Assembly (NCBI RefSeq): GCF_900590885.1
Contig: NZ_UUON01000033.1
Span: 62,001 to 126,000 of the forward strand
DNA length: 64,000 nt
From: Pseudomonas viridiflava
Lineage (GTDB): Bacteria > Pseudomonadota > Gammaproteobacteria > Pseudomonadales > Pseudomonadaceae
Direction of reading: 5' to 3'
The notes beneath the pieces are model-generated. The model did no database searches. It was not told where the DNA came from and saw only the letters and a program-made list of their open reading frames with translations. The first letter of the stretch is position 1. Every line of letters begins with the position of its first letter. Below are positions 17,466-26,753 of this stretch, in pieces. The position numbers and the translations under genes are program-made.

Positions 17466-18365
17466 ATGCATATTTTGCTGACCGGCGGTACGGGTTTGAT
17501 CGGCCGCCAACTTTGCCGTTACTGGATTGCCCAGGGCCATCGCCTGACGGTGTGGAGCCGCGACCCGGACAAAGTCGCTTCGTTATGCGGCGCCGAGGTG
17601 CTTGGCGTTGCGCGCCTGGAAGAGGTGATCGGCGTTGTGGACGCGGTGGTCAACCTCGCCGGCGCCCCCATCGCCGACCGCCCGTGGACGCACAAGCGCA
17701 AGGCCTTGCTGTGGAGCAGCCGCATTGGCGTCACTGAAACCCTGCTGGCATGGCTGGAGCGTCAGGAGCAAAAGCCGGCGGTGTTGATCTCGGGTTCCGC
17801 GGTGGGCTGGTACGGCGACGGCGGCGAGCGTGAATTGACCGAAGCCAGCGGCCCGGTGCTGGACGATTTCCCCAGCCAGCTCTGCATCGCCTGGGAAGAA
17901 ACCGCCCAGCGCGCCGAAGCCTTGGGCATGCGGGTGGTGCTGGTGCGTACCGGCCTGGTGCTGGCGGCCGAGGGCGGCTTTTTGTCGCGCCTGCTGCTGC
18001 CGTTCAAACTCGCGCTGGGCGGGCCTATCGGCAATGGTCGGCAGTGGATGCCATGGGTGCATATAAAGGATCAAATCGGCCTGATTGATTTTCTTCTGCA
18101 CAAGGAGGGTGCCAGCGGTCCTTATAATGCCTCCGCGCCGCACCCGGTGCGTAACCGCGAGTTCGCCAAGACGCTCGGCCAGGTGCTGCACCGCCCGGCC
18201 TTTATGCCGATGCCGGCCTTTGCGTTGAAGGTGGGCCTGGGCGAGTTGTCAGGGCTGTTGTTGGGCGGGCAGAAGGCGCTGCCCGAGCGCTTGCTGGCCG
18301 CCGGTTTCACTTTCCAGTTCACTGAGTTGCGCGCGGCTTTGGACGACTTGTCCAGCCGCCTCTAG
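17466..18365 (+). CDS. TIGR01777 family (YfcH-like) NAD-dependent epimerase/dehydratase
   Basis: A 299-residue extended SDR with the cofactor loop GGTGLIGRQL at residues 7-16, the SGSAVGWYG segment and a C-terminal DUF1731 extension (residues about 250-298, with QKALPERLLAAGF). GAGGAAG precedes the ATG by six bases. Substrate unknown. The 208-base gap upstream contains the divergent operator C region. hemH begins 14 bases downstream, the same pairing as PA4656-hemH in P. aeruginosa. Confidence 0.92.
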   Translation: MHILLTGGTGLIGRQLCRYWIAQGHRLTVWSRDPDKVASLCGAEVLGVARLEEVIGVVDAVVNLAGAPIADRPWTHKRKALLWSSRIGVTETLLAWLERQEQKPAVLISGSAVGWYGDGGERELTEASGPVLDDFPSQLCIAWEETAQRAEALGMRVVLVRTGLVLAAEGGFLSRLLLPFKLALGGPIGNGRQWMPWVHIKDQIGLIDFLLHKEGASGPYNASAPHPVRNREFAKTLGQVLHRPAFMPMPAFALKVGLGELSGLLLGGQKALPERLLAAGFTFQFTELRAALDDLSSRL

Positions 18366-18379
18366 AAATAGGATGTTGC

Positions 18380-19399
18380 ATGACGGATCACGCGTTGTTA
18401 CTGGTCAACCTGGGTTCACCGGCGTCCACTTCTGTGGCCGATGTGCGCAGCTACCTCAATCAGTTTTTGATGGACCCTTATGTGATCGACCTGCCGTGGC
18501 CGGTGCGGCGCTTGCTGGTGTCGCTGATTTTGATCAAGCGCCCCGAGCAATCGGCCCACGCCTATGCCTCCATCTGGTGGGACGAGGGCTCGCCGCTGGT
18601 AGTCCTCAGCCGCCGTCTGCAACAGCAGATGACTGCGCAATGGACTCAGGGCCCGGTGGAGCTGGCGATGCGCTACGGCGAGCCGTCCCTGGAAACCACG
18701 CTGACTCGTTTGGCCGCCCAAGGCATTCAAAAAGTCACCTTGGCACCGTTGTACCCGCAGTTCGCCGACAGCACCGTGACCACCGTGATTGAAGAAGCCA
18801 GGCGTGTGGTGCGCGACCAGAAGCTCAACGTGCAGTTCTCGATCCTGCAGCCGTTCTACGATCAGCCGGAATACCTCGATGCCCTGGCGCAAAGCGTAAG
18901 GTCTTATGTCGAGCGCGATTATGATCATTTGTTGCTGAGTTTCCACGGCCTGCCCGAGCGTCACCTGACCAAGCTCGACCCGACTGGCCAGCACTGCTTC
19001 AAGGATGCAGACTGCTGCAAGAACGCATCGCCTGAAGTGCTGAAGACCTGCTACCGCGCACAATGCTTCAGCGTTGCCCGTGATGTTGCCGAGCGCTTGG
19101 GCCTGCCGGAGGGCAAATGGTCGGTGGCGTTCCAGTCACGCCTGGGCCGTGCCAAGTGGATCGAACCCTACACCGAGGCGCGCCTGGAAGCCCTGGCCCA
19201 GCAAGGCGTGAAAAAGCTGCTGGTGATGTGCCCGGCGTTTGTGGCCGATTGCATCGAGACGCTGGAGGAGATTGGTGATCGCGGGTTGGAGCAGTTCCGC
19301 GAGGCGGGGGGCGAGGAGTTGGTGCTGGTGCCGTGCCTGAATGATGACCCGCAGTGGGCGAAGGCGCTCAATACCCTGTGTGAAAAAGCCGCCGGGTGA
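18380..19399 (+). CDS. hemH: ferrochelatase
   Basis: Last step of protohaem synthesis: inserts Fe(II) into protoporphyrin IX. The 339 residues have the N-terminal LVNLGSPAS substrate segment, the metal-site histidine in SFHGLPERH near residue 195, and the C-terminal CPAFVADCIETLEEI block with its catalytic glutamates. The protein continues haem work begun by hemA in the same window. It probably shares a transcript with the TIGR01777 gene; a REP palindrome follows the stop. Confidence 0.97.
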   Translation: MTDHALLLVNLGSPASTSVADVRSYLNQFLMDPYVIDLPWPVRRLLVSLILIKRPEQSAHAYASIWWDEGSPLVVLSRRLQQQMTAQWTQGPVELAMRYGEPSLETTLTRLAAQGIQKVTLAPLYPQFADSTVTTVIEEARRVVRDQKLNVQFSILQPFYDQPEYLDALAQSVRSYVERDYDHLLLSFHGLPERHLTKLDPTGQHCFKDADCCKNASPEVLKTCYRAQCFSVARDVAERLGLPEGKWSVAFQSRLGRAKWIEPYTEARLEALAQQGVKKLLVMCPAFVADCIETLEEIGDRGLEQFREAGGEELVLVPCLNDDPQWAKALNTLCEKAAG

Positions 19400-19410
19400 T
19401 GCTTAGATTC

Positions 19411-19445
19411 AAATGTGGGAGGGGCGGTGCCCCTCCCACATTTTT
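19411..19445. repeat. REP palindrome
   Basis: AAATGTGGGAGGGG and CCCCTCCCACATTT flank a five-base centre. It sits between the converging hemH and TonB-receptor genes, where it may end transcripts from both sides. Confidence 0.85.
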
Positions 19446-19452
19446 TACCGCA

Positions 19453-21549
19453 TTACAGGTTTAGGGTCAGGCTAACCGTCAGGTTGCGCGGTTCACCCGG
19501 GTTGATCCAGTAGTTGCTGTACGACCGCTCGTAGTACTTCTCATCAAACAGGTTATTGAGGTTCAAGCCCACGGTCACGTTATCGGTGGCTTTGTAATGG
19601 GCCAGCAGGTCGACGGTGTGATACGCGGGCAGTTCCAAGCTGCTGCCGGCTTCACCCGAGCGGTCCCCTACGTAGGTGAGCGCTGCGCCCAAATCTGAAC
19701 CCCGCAACATCCCATCCTGAAACTCATACACCCCCAGCAGACTGCCGCTGCGCTTGGCCACGCCGAGGATGCGGCTGCCGGCCGGAATGGCCTTGTCGCC
19801 CTTGGTTACCTCGGCGTCTATATACGCAAAAGCACCGATCACCCGCACGGCGTCGGTGACCTGCCCGGTCAACTGCAGATCGAAGCCCTGGCTGCGGGCC
19901 TTGCCCATGGCGCGGTTGGTATTGGTGGCCGGGTCCAGGGTGAGTACGTTTTCCTTTTCGATATGGAACGCGGCGAGGGTGGCGCTGAGGCGGTCGTCGA
20001 ACAGCTCGGTCTTGACCCCCACTTCATAGCCCACGCCTTCTTCCGGCTTGAACGATTTGTTGTTGGCGTCCAGCCCGCTGTTGGGCTTGAACGAGGTGGA
20101 GGCGTTGGCGAACACGCCGATTTCGGGCGTGAGCTGGTAGAGCAGGCCGGCGCGCTGGGTGAGGGCGTCGTGGGTTTGTCGGCTGGGCGGGGCGTTGCCG
20201 GTGAAGTCGTCGATGCTTTGCTCGAAATGCTCGAAGCGCGCGCCAACCATGCCGCGCAGGCGGTCGGTGAAGATGATCTGGTCTTGCAGGTTCAGCGCGT
20301 GGCTTTTGGTCTGCTCGAAGAAGTCCGTGCCTGTGCGCGCGCCGTTGGGTTTGGGCTGGCCGTAGACCGGGTTGTAGATGTCGATGGCGTATGGGCTGCC
20401 GCCAGTCGCGGTCACGCGCTCTTTCTTGCGGTAGTCCTCGTACTCGGTGCCGATCAGCAATTCATGCTGCCAACTGCCGATGTCGAACAGGCCGCGCAGT
20501 TCCAGCTGGGTGATGCTGTCGTGCCAGCCCATGGAGCGCTCGCGGTAGCGGCGGTTAATGGTGTGGCCATCGGCATTCAGCGCGCGGTTTTCCGAGGCAT
20601 CGCCCCATAGGCTGCCTTGTTTGTAGTGGCTGGCCAGGCGCAGTTTCCAGGCGTCGTTGAGGTGGTGTTCGAGGGTGGCCTGGAGGCGGTTGTTGTGGTT
20701 GTCGATGTCACCGTCGTTGGGCTCACCGAGGAAGGTTGATCGCGACATACCCGGCGCGTCGACGATGCCTCGGTCGAAGGTGGAGCTGTGGCGCACGAAT
20801 TCGCTTTCCACCAGCAGGCTGGTGTCTGGGCTCAGTTGCCAACTGAACGAGGGCGCGACGAACACGCGCTTGCTCTGCACGTGGTCGCGGAAGCTGAGGT
20901 TGTCTTCCACGGCCAGGTTGACCCGTGACAGCACGTTGCCTTCGCTGTCCAGCGGGGTGTTGAGGTCAAGGGCCGTGCGATAGCGGTCCCAGCTGCCGGC
21001 ACTGGTTTGCAGGGTGGTAAAGGCTTCCGGTTGTGGTTTTTTGGTGACGATATTCACCGTGCCGCCCGGATCGCCGCGCCCATACAGGCTGGCGGCAGGG
21101 CCCTTGAGCACTTCGATGCGTTCGATATTGGCCGCGTCCGGCGTGCTCGGGTAGCCACGGTTGGCGCTGAAACCGTCCTGGTAGAACTCTGAGGTGGTAA
21201 AGCCACGCACGCTGTATTCGTAGAGGGTCAGGCCGCCGAAGTTGTTTTGCTTGGACACGCCGCCGGCAAATTCCAGCGCGCGTTCCACGTTGGTGCTGCC
21301 GAGGTCCTTGAGCACCGTGGCAGGAATTACGCTGATGGACTGTGGGATATCGCGCAAGGCCGTGTCGGTTTTTGTCGCGCTGGCGGAACGGGTGGCGCGG
21401 TAGCCCTTGACCGGGCCAGTGGCGGATTCATAGGCGTCAGTGGTGACGCTGATGGTGTCGAGTTCCAGGGTGTTGTCTTCGGCGAAGGCAGGGTCCAGCA
21501 GCAACCCCAGGGCCAGGCCAGCCAAGGGGGCAATTCTTCGAGACGGCAT
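19453..21549 (-). CDS. TonB-dependent siderophore receptor
   Basis: Outer-membrane gated beta-barrel importing ferric siderophores with TonB-ExbBD energy. The 698-residue precursor has a signal peptide ending near PAFA-ED and a TonB-box-like segment DTISVTTDA. A plug domain (DIPQSISVIP, GGVSKQ, IERIEVLKGPAASLYG) follows, then a 22-strand barrel ending NLFDEKYY and the terminal strand LTVSLTLNL. No signalling extension precedes the TonB box, so it is not a transducer. I chose ATG at 21549 over an in-frame TTG at 21564. The ligand cannot be told from sequence. PAO1 has no such gene beside hemH as far as I recall, so it may be an accessory insertion. Confidence 0.93.
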   Translation of the reverse strand: MPSRRIAPLAGLALGLLLDPAFAEDNTLELDTISVTTDAYESATGPVKGYRATRSASATKTDTALRDIPQSISVIPATVLKDLGSTNVERALEFAGGVSKQNNFGGLTLYEYSVRGFTTSEFYQDGFSANRGYPSTPDAANIERIEVLKGPAASLYGRGDPGGTVNIVTKKPQPEAFTTLQTSAGSWDRYRTALDLNTPLDSEGNVLSRVNLAVEDNLSFRDHVQSKRVFVAPSFSWQLSPDTSLLVESEFVRHSSTFDRGIVDAPGMSRSTFLGEPNDGDIDNHNNRLQATLEHHLNDAWKLRLASHYKQGSLWGDASENRALNADGHTINRRYRERSMGWHDSITQLELRGLFDIGSWQHELLIGTEYEDYRKKERVTATGGSPYAIDIYNPVYGQPKPNGARTGTDFFEQTKSHALNLQDQIIFTDRLRGMVGARFEHFEQSIDDFTGNAPPSRQTHDALTQRAGLLYQLTPEIGVFANASTSFKPNSGLDANNKSFKPEEGVGYEVGVKTELFDDRLSATLAAFHIEKENVLTLDPATNTNRAMGKARSQGFDLQLTGQVTDAVRVIGAFAYIDAEVTKGDKAIPAGSRILGVAKRSGSLLGVYEFQDGMLRGSDLGAALTYVGDRSGEAGSSLELPAYHTVDLLAHYKATDNVTVGLNLNNLFDEKYYERSYSNYWINPGEPRNLTVSLTLNL

Positions 21550-21662
21550 GATAGAGCGTTCCAATAGCGATATTGAAACAATATAACATGACTAATGAGA
21601 ATGCCTGCTCTTTGAAATATTCGCTTACAGGTACCCGCGCACGGGTACCTGAGGCGTGCCGC

Positions 21663-22817
21663 TTACTCTTCTTCTTTAACCGGTGCCGGCGGCGGGCGCA
21701 GGCCGATTTCCGCCAGCAGCTTGATCTCTTTACCGTTGCGCATCACCTGGATCGCCACCTTGTCGGTCGGCTTGATCCGCGCCACCTGGTTCATCGACTT
21801 GCGCCCGTCGCCGGCCGGTTCGCCGTTGATGCTGAGGATCACATCCCCCAGTTGCAGGCCGGCTTTCTGCGCCGGGCCGTCGCGGAAGATCCCCGCGACC
21901 ACGATACCCGGGCGCCCGGTCAGGCCAAACGACTCGGCGAGTTCCTTGGTCAGCGGCTGCACTTCAATCCCCAGCCAGCCGCGAATCACCTGGCCGTGCT
22001 CGATGATCGACTTCATCACCTCCATCGCCAGCTTCACCGGGATCGCAAAGCCGATGCCCTGTGAGCCGCCGGACTTGGAGAAAATCGCCGTGTTGATACC
22101 GGTCAGGTTGCCATTGGCATCCACCAGCGCGCCGCCGGAGTTGCCCGGGTTGATCGCTGCGTCGGTCTGGATGAAATCTTCGTAGCTGTTGAGCCCCAAC
22201 TGGTTACGCCCGGTGGCGCTGATGATGCCCATGGTCACCGTCTGGCCAACGCCGAACGGGTTGCCGATGGCCAGCGCCACGTCACCGACGCGCAGGCCGT
22301 CTGAGCGGCCGAGGGTGATCGAGGGCAGGCTTTTGAGGTCAATCTTCAATACGGCCAGGTCGGTTTCCGGGTCGCTGCCCACCACGCGCGCCAGGGTTTC
22401 GCGGCCGTCACGCAGGGCCACCACAATCTGGTCGGCGCCGGTGGTCACGTGGTTGTTGGTGAGGATGTAGCCCTCTGGGCTCATGATCACCCCGGAACCC
22501 AGGCTGGATTCCATGCGCCGCTGCTTGGGCCCGTTGTCGCCGAAATAGCGGCGGAACTGCGGGTCTTCAAACAGCGGGTGTGCCGGTTTGTTGATGACCT
22601 TGGTGGTGTACAGGTTGACCACGGCTGGCGCGGCGATGACCACTGCGTCTGCGTAAGTCACCGGGCCTTGCACCACCGCGCTGGTTTGCGGGGCCTGTTG
22701 CAGGTTCACATCAAAGCTGGGTAAGCCCACCCACTCGGGGTAACGCTGAATAATCAGCATCGCGATCAGCACGCCAGCCAACAATGGCCATCCAAAAAAA
22801 CGCAGTGCCTTGAGCAT
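21663..22817 (-). CDS. algW: periplasmic DegS-type serine protease AlgW
   Basis: Site-1 protease that senses misfolded outer-membrane proteins through its PDZ domain and cleaves MucA to release AlgU (sigma-22). The 384 residues have one N-terminal membrane anchor (about 7-24), a trypsin domain with H123 (TNNHV), D153 (TDLAV) and S227 (GNSGG), and a single PDZ domain from about 265 to 370. The catalytic numbers are the same as in P. aeruginosa AlgW. One PDZ and an anchor distinguish it from MucD/DegP. The start is ATG at 22817; a TTG directly upstream is rejected. Confidence 0.95.
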   Translation of the reverse strand: MLKALRFFGWPLLAGVLIAMLIIQRYPEWVGLPSFDVNLQQAPQTSAVVQGPVTYADAVVIAAPAVVNLYTTKVINKPAHPLFEDPQFRRYFGDNGPKQRRMESSLGSGVIMSPEGYILTNNHVTTGADQIVVALRDGRETLARVVGSDPETDLAVLKIDLKSLPSITLGRSDGLRVGDVALAIGNPFGVGQTVTMGIISATGRNQLGLNSYEDFIQTDAAINPGNSGGALVDANGNLTGINTAIFSKSGGSQGIGFAIPVKLAMEVMKSIIEHGQVIRGWLGIEVQPLTKELAESFGLTGRPGIVVAGIFRDGPAQKAGLQLGDVILSINGEPAGDGRKSMNQVARIKPTDKVAIQVMRNGKEIKLLAEIGLRPPPAPVKEEE

Positions 22818-22919
22818 CAAGTAAGTCCTGACAGGTTGCAGGGGGCGGGAGAGCGCCCATAATGTCGCGCATTATACGAGGCTGCGAGCGCCTCGGAACG
22901 GGATATTTAGGAGTCTTTT

Positions 22920-23678
22920 ATGGCCGTTGCTTTGAGCACCCTCGTCGAGGAAGCGGACCGCTACCTCGGCAGCGCAAAAATTGCCGATTATTGCCCCAAT
23001 GGCCTGCAGGTCGAAGGCCGCCCGCAGGTGATGCGCATCGTCAGCGGCGTCACCGCCAGCCAGGCATTGCTGGATGCCGCCGTCGAAGCCCAGGCCGATT
23101 TGGTGCTGGTGCACCACGGGTATTTCTGGAAAGGCGAAAACCCCTGCATCACCGGCATGAAGCAACGCCGCCTGAAAACCCTGCTCAAGCACGACATCAG
23201 CCTGCTGGCCTACCACCTGCCGCTGGACCTGCATGCGGACGTGGGCAATAACGTGCAGCTGGCGCGCCAGCTGGACATCACCGTCGAAGGCCCACTGGAC
23301 CCGAGCAACCCGAAGATTGTCGGCCTGGTGGGCTCCCTCGCCGAGCCGATGTCACCGCGTGACTTTGCTCGCCGCGTACAGGAAGTCATGGGCCGCGAAC
23401 CGCTGCTGGTCGAAGGCAGCGAGATGATCCGCCGCGTCGGCTGGTGCACCGGCGGCGGCCAGGGTTACATCGACGACGCGATTGCCGCCGGGGTCGACCT
23501 GTTCCTCAGCGGCGAAGCCTCCGAGCAGACCTTCCACAGCGCGCGGGAAAACGACATCAGCTTCATCGCCGCCGGCCATCACGCCACCGAGCGCTACGGC
23601 GTGCAGGCACTGGGCGATTACCTGGCGCGGCGCTTTGCCCTCGAACACCTGTTCATCGACTGCCCCAACCCGATCTAA
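22920..23678 (+). CDS. Nif3-like dinuclear metal-centre protein
   Basis: A 252-residue YbgI/Nif3 (DUF34) family protein. Metal ligands are recognisable in VLVHHGYFW near residue 65 and AGHHATERYG near residue 220, both conserved in the hexameric ring structure. Proposed roles include GTP cyclohydrolase-like activity or metal chaperoning; none is firmly established. It is divergent from algW, as in P. aeruginosa. AGGAG lies six bases before the ATG. Confidence 0.92.
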   Translation: MAVALSTLVEEADRYLGSAKIADYCPNGLQVEGRPQVMRIVSGVTASQALLDAAVEAQADLVLVHHGYFWKGENPCITGMKQRRLKTLLKHDISLLAYHLPLDLHADVGNNVQLARQLDITVEGPLDPSNPKIVGLVGSLAEPMSPRDFARRVQEVMGREPLLVEGSEMIRRVGWCTGGGQGYIDDAIAAGVDLFLSGEASEQTFHSARENDISFIAAGHHATERYGVQALGDYLARRFALEHLFIDCPNPI

Positions 23679-23696
23679 CTAACGCCCGGAATCAAG

Positions 23697-23724
23697 TGTG
23701 GGAGGGGGCAAGCCCCCTCACACA
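23697..23724. repeat. REP palindrome, one arm mutated
   Basis: TGTGGGAGGGGGCAAGCCCC followed by CCTCACACA, where the usual arm is CCTCCCACA. It lies in the 197-base gap between the nif3-like gene and cysD; the rest of the gap has no other feature I can support. Confidence 0.75.
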
Positions 23725-23875
23725 CTTGACCTCATTGCAGGCCAAACCTGGCGGCATATTCATATACCGTTTCGATCTAGCCAGCTCCCTGAATAGAAGA
23801 AGGTGCTGTGCTAGCATGCCCCGCTCGAACACGGCCCGCTTGGCCGTCCATAAGATCGTTTTTCCGTGAGTAACC

Positions 23876-24793
23876 ATGGTCGACAAACTGACGCATCTGA
23901 AACAGCTGGAGGCGGAAAGCATCCACATCATCCGCGAGGTCGCTGCCGAGTTTGATAACCCGGTGATGCTCTACTCGATCGGTAAAGACTCCGCCGTGAT
24001 GCTGCATCTGGCACGCAAGGCCTTTTTCCCGGGCAAGCTGCCGTTTCCAGTGATGCACGTCGACACCCGCTGGAAATTCCAGGAGATGTACAAGTTCCGC
24101 GACAAGATGGTCGAAGAGCTTGGCCTGGACCTGATCACCCACGTCAACCCCGATGGTGTGGCGCAGGGCATCAACCCGTTCACCCACGGCAGCGCCAAGC
24201 ACACCGACATCATGAAGACCGAAGGCCTCAAGCAGGCCCTGGACAAGCATGGTTTCGACGCAGCGTTCGGCGGCGCCCGTCGCGATGAAGAGAAATCCCG
24301 CGCTAAAGAGCGCGTGTACTCGTTCCGCGACAGCAAGCACCGCTGGGACCCGAAAAACCAGCGCCCTGAGCTGTGGAACGTCTACAACGGCAACGTCAAC
24401 AAGGGTGAGTCGATCCGCGTGTTCCCGCTGTCCAACTGGACCGAGCTGGACATCTGGCAGTACATCTACCTGGAAGGCATCCCGATTGTGCCGCTGTACT
24501 TCGCCGCCGAGCGCGACGTGATTGAGAAGAACGGCACGTTGATCATGATCGACGACGACCGCATCCTCGAGCACTTGTCCGACGAAGACAAAGCCCGAAT
24601 CGTCAAAAAGAAAGTACGTTTCCGTACCCTTGGCTGCTACCCGTTGACGGGCGCGGTGGAGTCCGAAGCCGAGACGCTGACCGACATCATTCAGGAAATG
24701 CTCCTGACGCGAACTTCCGAGCGCCAGGGCCGTGTCATCGACCACGATGGTGCAGGCTCGATGGAAGATAAAAAACGTCAAGGCTATTTCTAA
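23876..24793 (+). CDS. cysD: sulfate adenylyltransferase small subunit
   Basis: ATP sulfurylase catalytic subunit: sulfate plus ATP gives adenosine phosphosulfate (APS) in assimilatory sulfate reduction. The 305 residues belong to the PAPS-reductase-like PP-loop fold; the ATP loop SIGKDSAV is at about residues 33-40, and the R/K-rich loop GGARRDEEKSRAKER near 135-149 is conserved. The partner GTPase is encoded nine bases downstream as cysNC. Confidence 0.97.
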   Translation: MVDKLTHLKQLEAESIHIIREVAAEFDNPVMLYSIGKDSAVMLHLARKAFFPGKLPFPVMHVDTRWKFQEMYKFRDKMVEELGLDLITHVNPDGVAQGINPFTHGSAKHTDIMKTEGLKQALDKHGFDAAFGGARRDEEKSRAKERVYSFRDSKHRWDPKNQRPELWNVYNGNVNKGESIRVFPLSNWTELDIWQYIYLEGIPIVPLYFAAERDVIEKNGTLIMIDDDRILEHLSDEDKARIVKKKVRFRTLGCYPLTGAVESEAETLTDIIQEMLLTRTSERQGRVIDHDGAGSMEDKKRQGYF

Positions 24794-24802
24794 GGGGCTG
24801 TC

Positions 24803-26701
24803 ATGTCGCACGTATCTGATTTGATCAGCGAGGACATCCTCGCCTACCTGGGCCAGCACGAGCGCAAAGAAATGTTGCGCTTCCTGACCTGCGGCAACGT
24901 CGATGACGGCAAGAGCACCCTGATCGGGCGCCTGCTGCACGACTCCAAGATGATCTACGAAGATCACCTGGAAGCCATCACCCGCGATTCGAAGAAATCC
25001 GGCACCACCGGCGACGACATCGACCTGGCCTTGCTGGTCGACGGCCTGCAGGCCGAGCGCGAGCAGGGCATCACCATCGATGTTGCCTACCGCTACTTCT
25101 CCACCGCCAAGCGCAAATTCATCATCGCCGACACCCCCGGCCATGAGCAGTACACCCGCAACATGGCCACCGGTGCCTCCACCTGTGACCTGGCGATCAT
25201 CCTGATCGACGCCCGCTACGGCGTGCAGACCCAGACCCGTCGCCACAGCTTTATCGCCTCGTTGCTGGGCATCAAGCACATCGTGATCGCCGTCAACAAG
25301 ATGGACATCAATGGCTTCGACCAGAGCGTATTCGAGCAGATCAAGGCCGACTACCTGAAGTTCGCCGACGGTATCGCCTTCAAGCCAAGCACCATGGCGT
25401 TTGTACCGATGTCGGCGCTCAAGGGCGATAACGTGGTGAACAAGAGCGAGCGCTCGCCTTGGTACACCGGCCAGTCGCTGATGGAGATCCTCGAAACCGT
25501 CGAGATCGCCAACGACCGCAACTACACCGATCTGCGTTTCCCGGTGCAGTACGTCAACCGCCCGAACCTGAATTTCCGTGGGTTTGCCGGCACCCTGGCC
25601 AGCGGCATCGTGCACAAGGGCGACGAAATCGTTGTTCTGCCGTCGGGCAAGAGCAGCCGCGTCAAATCCATCGTCACCTTCGACGGTGAGCTGGAACACG
25701 CCGGCCCGGGCCAGGCCGTGACCCTGACCATGGAAGACGAGATCGACATCTCCCGTGGCGACCTGCTGGTACATGCCGACAACGTGCCGCAAGTGACCGA
25801 CGGCTTCGACGCCATGCTGGTGTGGATGGCCGAAGAGCCGATGCTGCCGGGCAAGAAATACGACATCAAGCGCGCCACCAGCTACGTGCCTGGTTCGATC
25901 ACCAGCATCGTGCACCGCGTGGACGTGAACACCCTGGCCGAAGGCCCGGCGAGTTCGCTGCAGTTGAACGAGATTGGCCGCGTCAAGGTCAGCCTCGACG
26001 CCGCCATCGCGTTGGACGGCTACGACAGCAACCGCACCACCGGCGCGTTTATCGTCATCGACCGCTTGACCAACGGCACCGTGGCTGCGGGCATGATCAT
26101 CGCGCCGCCGGTCACCCACGGCAGCGCAGCGCAGCACGGCAAGTTGGCCCACGTGGCCACCGAAGAACGTGCCCAGCGTTTCGGCCAGCAACCGGCCACC
26201 GTGCTGTTCAGCGGCCTGTCGGGCGCGGGCAAGAGCACCCTGGCCTATGCGGTTGAGCGCAAGCTGTTCGACATGGGGCGTGCGGTGTTCGTACTGGATG
26301 GCCAGAACCTGCGTCACGACCTGAACAAGGGCTTGCCGCAGGACCGTGCCGGGCGTACCGAGAACTGGCGTCGTGCCGCCCACGTGGCGCGTCAGTTCAA
26401 CGAAGCCGGCCTGCTGACCCTGGCCGCGTTCGTTGCCCCGGATGCCGAAGGCCGCGAACAGGCCAAGGCGCTGATTGGCGGTGATCGTTTGCTGACCGTG
26501 TACGTGCAGGCGTCGCCACTGGTATGCGCCGAGCGTGATCCGCAAGGTCTGTACGCGGCTGGCGGGGATAACATCCCGGGCGAGTCCTTCCCGTACGACG
26601 TGCCGTTGAATGCCGACTTGGTGATCGACACCCAGGCCCTGTCGCTGGAAGACAGCGTCAAGCAAGTGCTGGAACTGTTACGTCAGCGCGGCGCGATCTA
26701 A
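24803..26701 (+). CDS. cysNC: bifunctional sulfate adenylyltransferase GTPase subunit / APS kinase
   Basis: One 632-residue chain joins CysN and CysC. The N-terminal GTPase (G1 GNVDDGKST near residue 31, DTPGHEQYT near 110, NKMD near 166) drives ATP sulfurylase together with CysD. Elongation-factor-like beta barrels follow to about residue 440. The C-terminal APS kinase begins with the P-loop SGLSGAGKST at about 472-481 and makes PAPS. The fusion is usual in Pseudomonas. AAGGGG precedes the ATG. Confidence 0.97.
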   Translation: MSHVSDLISEDILAYLGQHERKEMLRFLTCGNVDDGKSTLIGRLLHDSKMIYEDHLEAITRDSKKSGTTGDDIDLALLVDGLQAEREQGITIDVAYRYFSTAKRKFIIADTPGHEQYTRNMATGASTCDLAIILIDARYGVQTQTRRHSFIASLLGIKHIVIAVNKMDINGFDQSVFEQIKADYLKFADGIAFKPSTMAFVPMSALKGDNVVNKSERSPWYTGQSLMEILETVEIANDRNYTDLRFPVQYVNRPNLNFRGFAGTLASGIVHKGDEIVVLPSGKSSRVKSIVTFDGELEHAGPGQAVTLTMEDEIDISRGDLLVHADNVPQVTDGFDAMLVWMAEEPMLPGKKYDIKRATSYVPGSITSIVHRVDVNTLAEGPASSLQLNEIGRVKVSLDAAIALDGYDSNRTTGAFIVIDRLTNGTVAAGMIIAPPVTHGSAAQHGKLAHVATEERAQRFGQQPATVLFSGLSGAGKSTLAYAVERKLFDMGRAVFVLDGQNLRHDLNKGLPQDRAGRTENWRRAAHVARQFNEAGLLTLAAFVAPDAEGREQAKALIGGDRLLTVYVQASPLVCAERDPQGLYAAGGDNIPGESFPYDVPLNADLVIDTQALSLEDSVKQVLELLRQRGAI

Positions 26702-26718
26702 GGATTGCAGTTGTTAAA

Positions 26719-26746
26719 TGTGGGAGGGGGCTTGTCCCCTCCCACA
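26719..26746. repeat. REP palindrome
   Basis: TGTGGGAGGGGG-CTTGT-CCCCTCCCACA, between the converging cysNC and acyltransferase genes. Confidence 0.85.
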
Positions 26747-26753
26747 TTTTTGA

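Noticed and set aside
21584..21603. Possible Fur box upstream of the TonB receptor (TAATGAGAAT)
   Set aside because: Only about 10 of 19 positions fit the Fur consensus by eye; one half matches well and the other does not.
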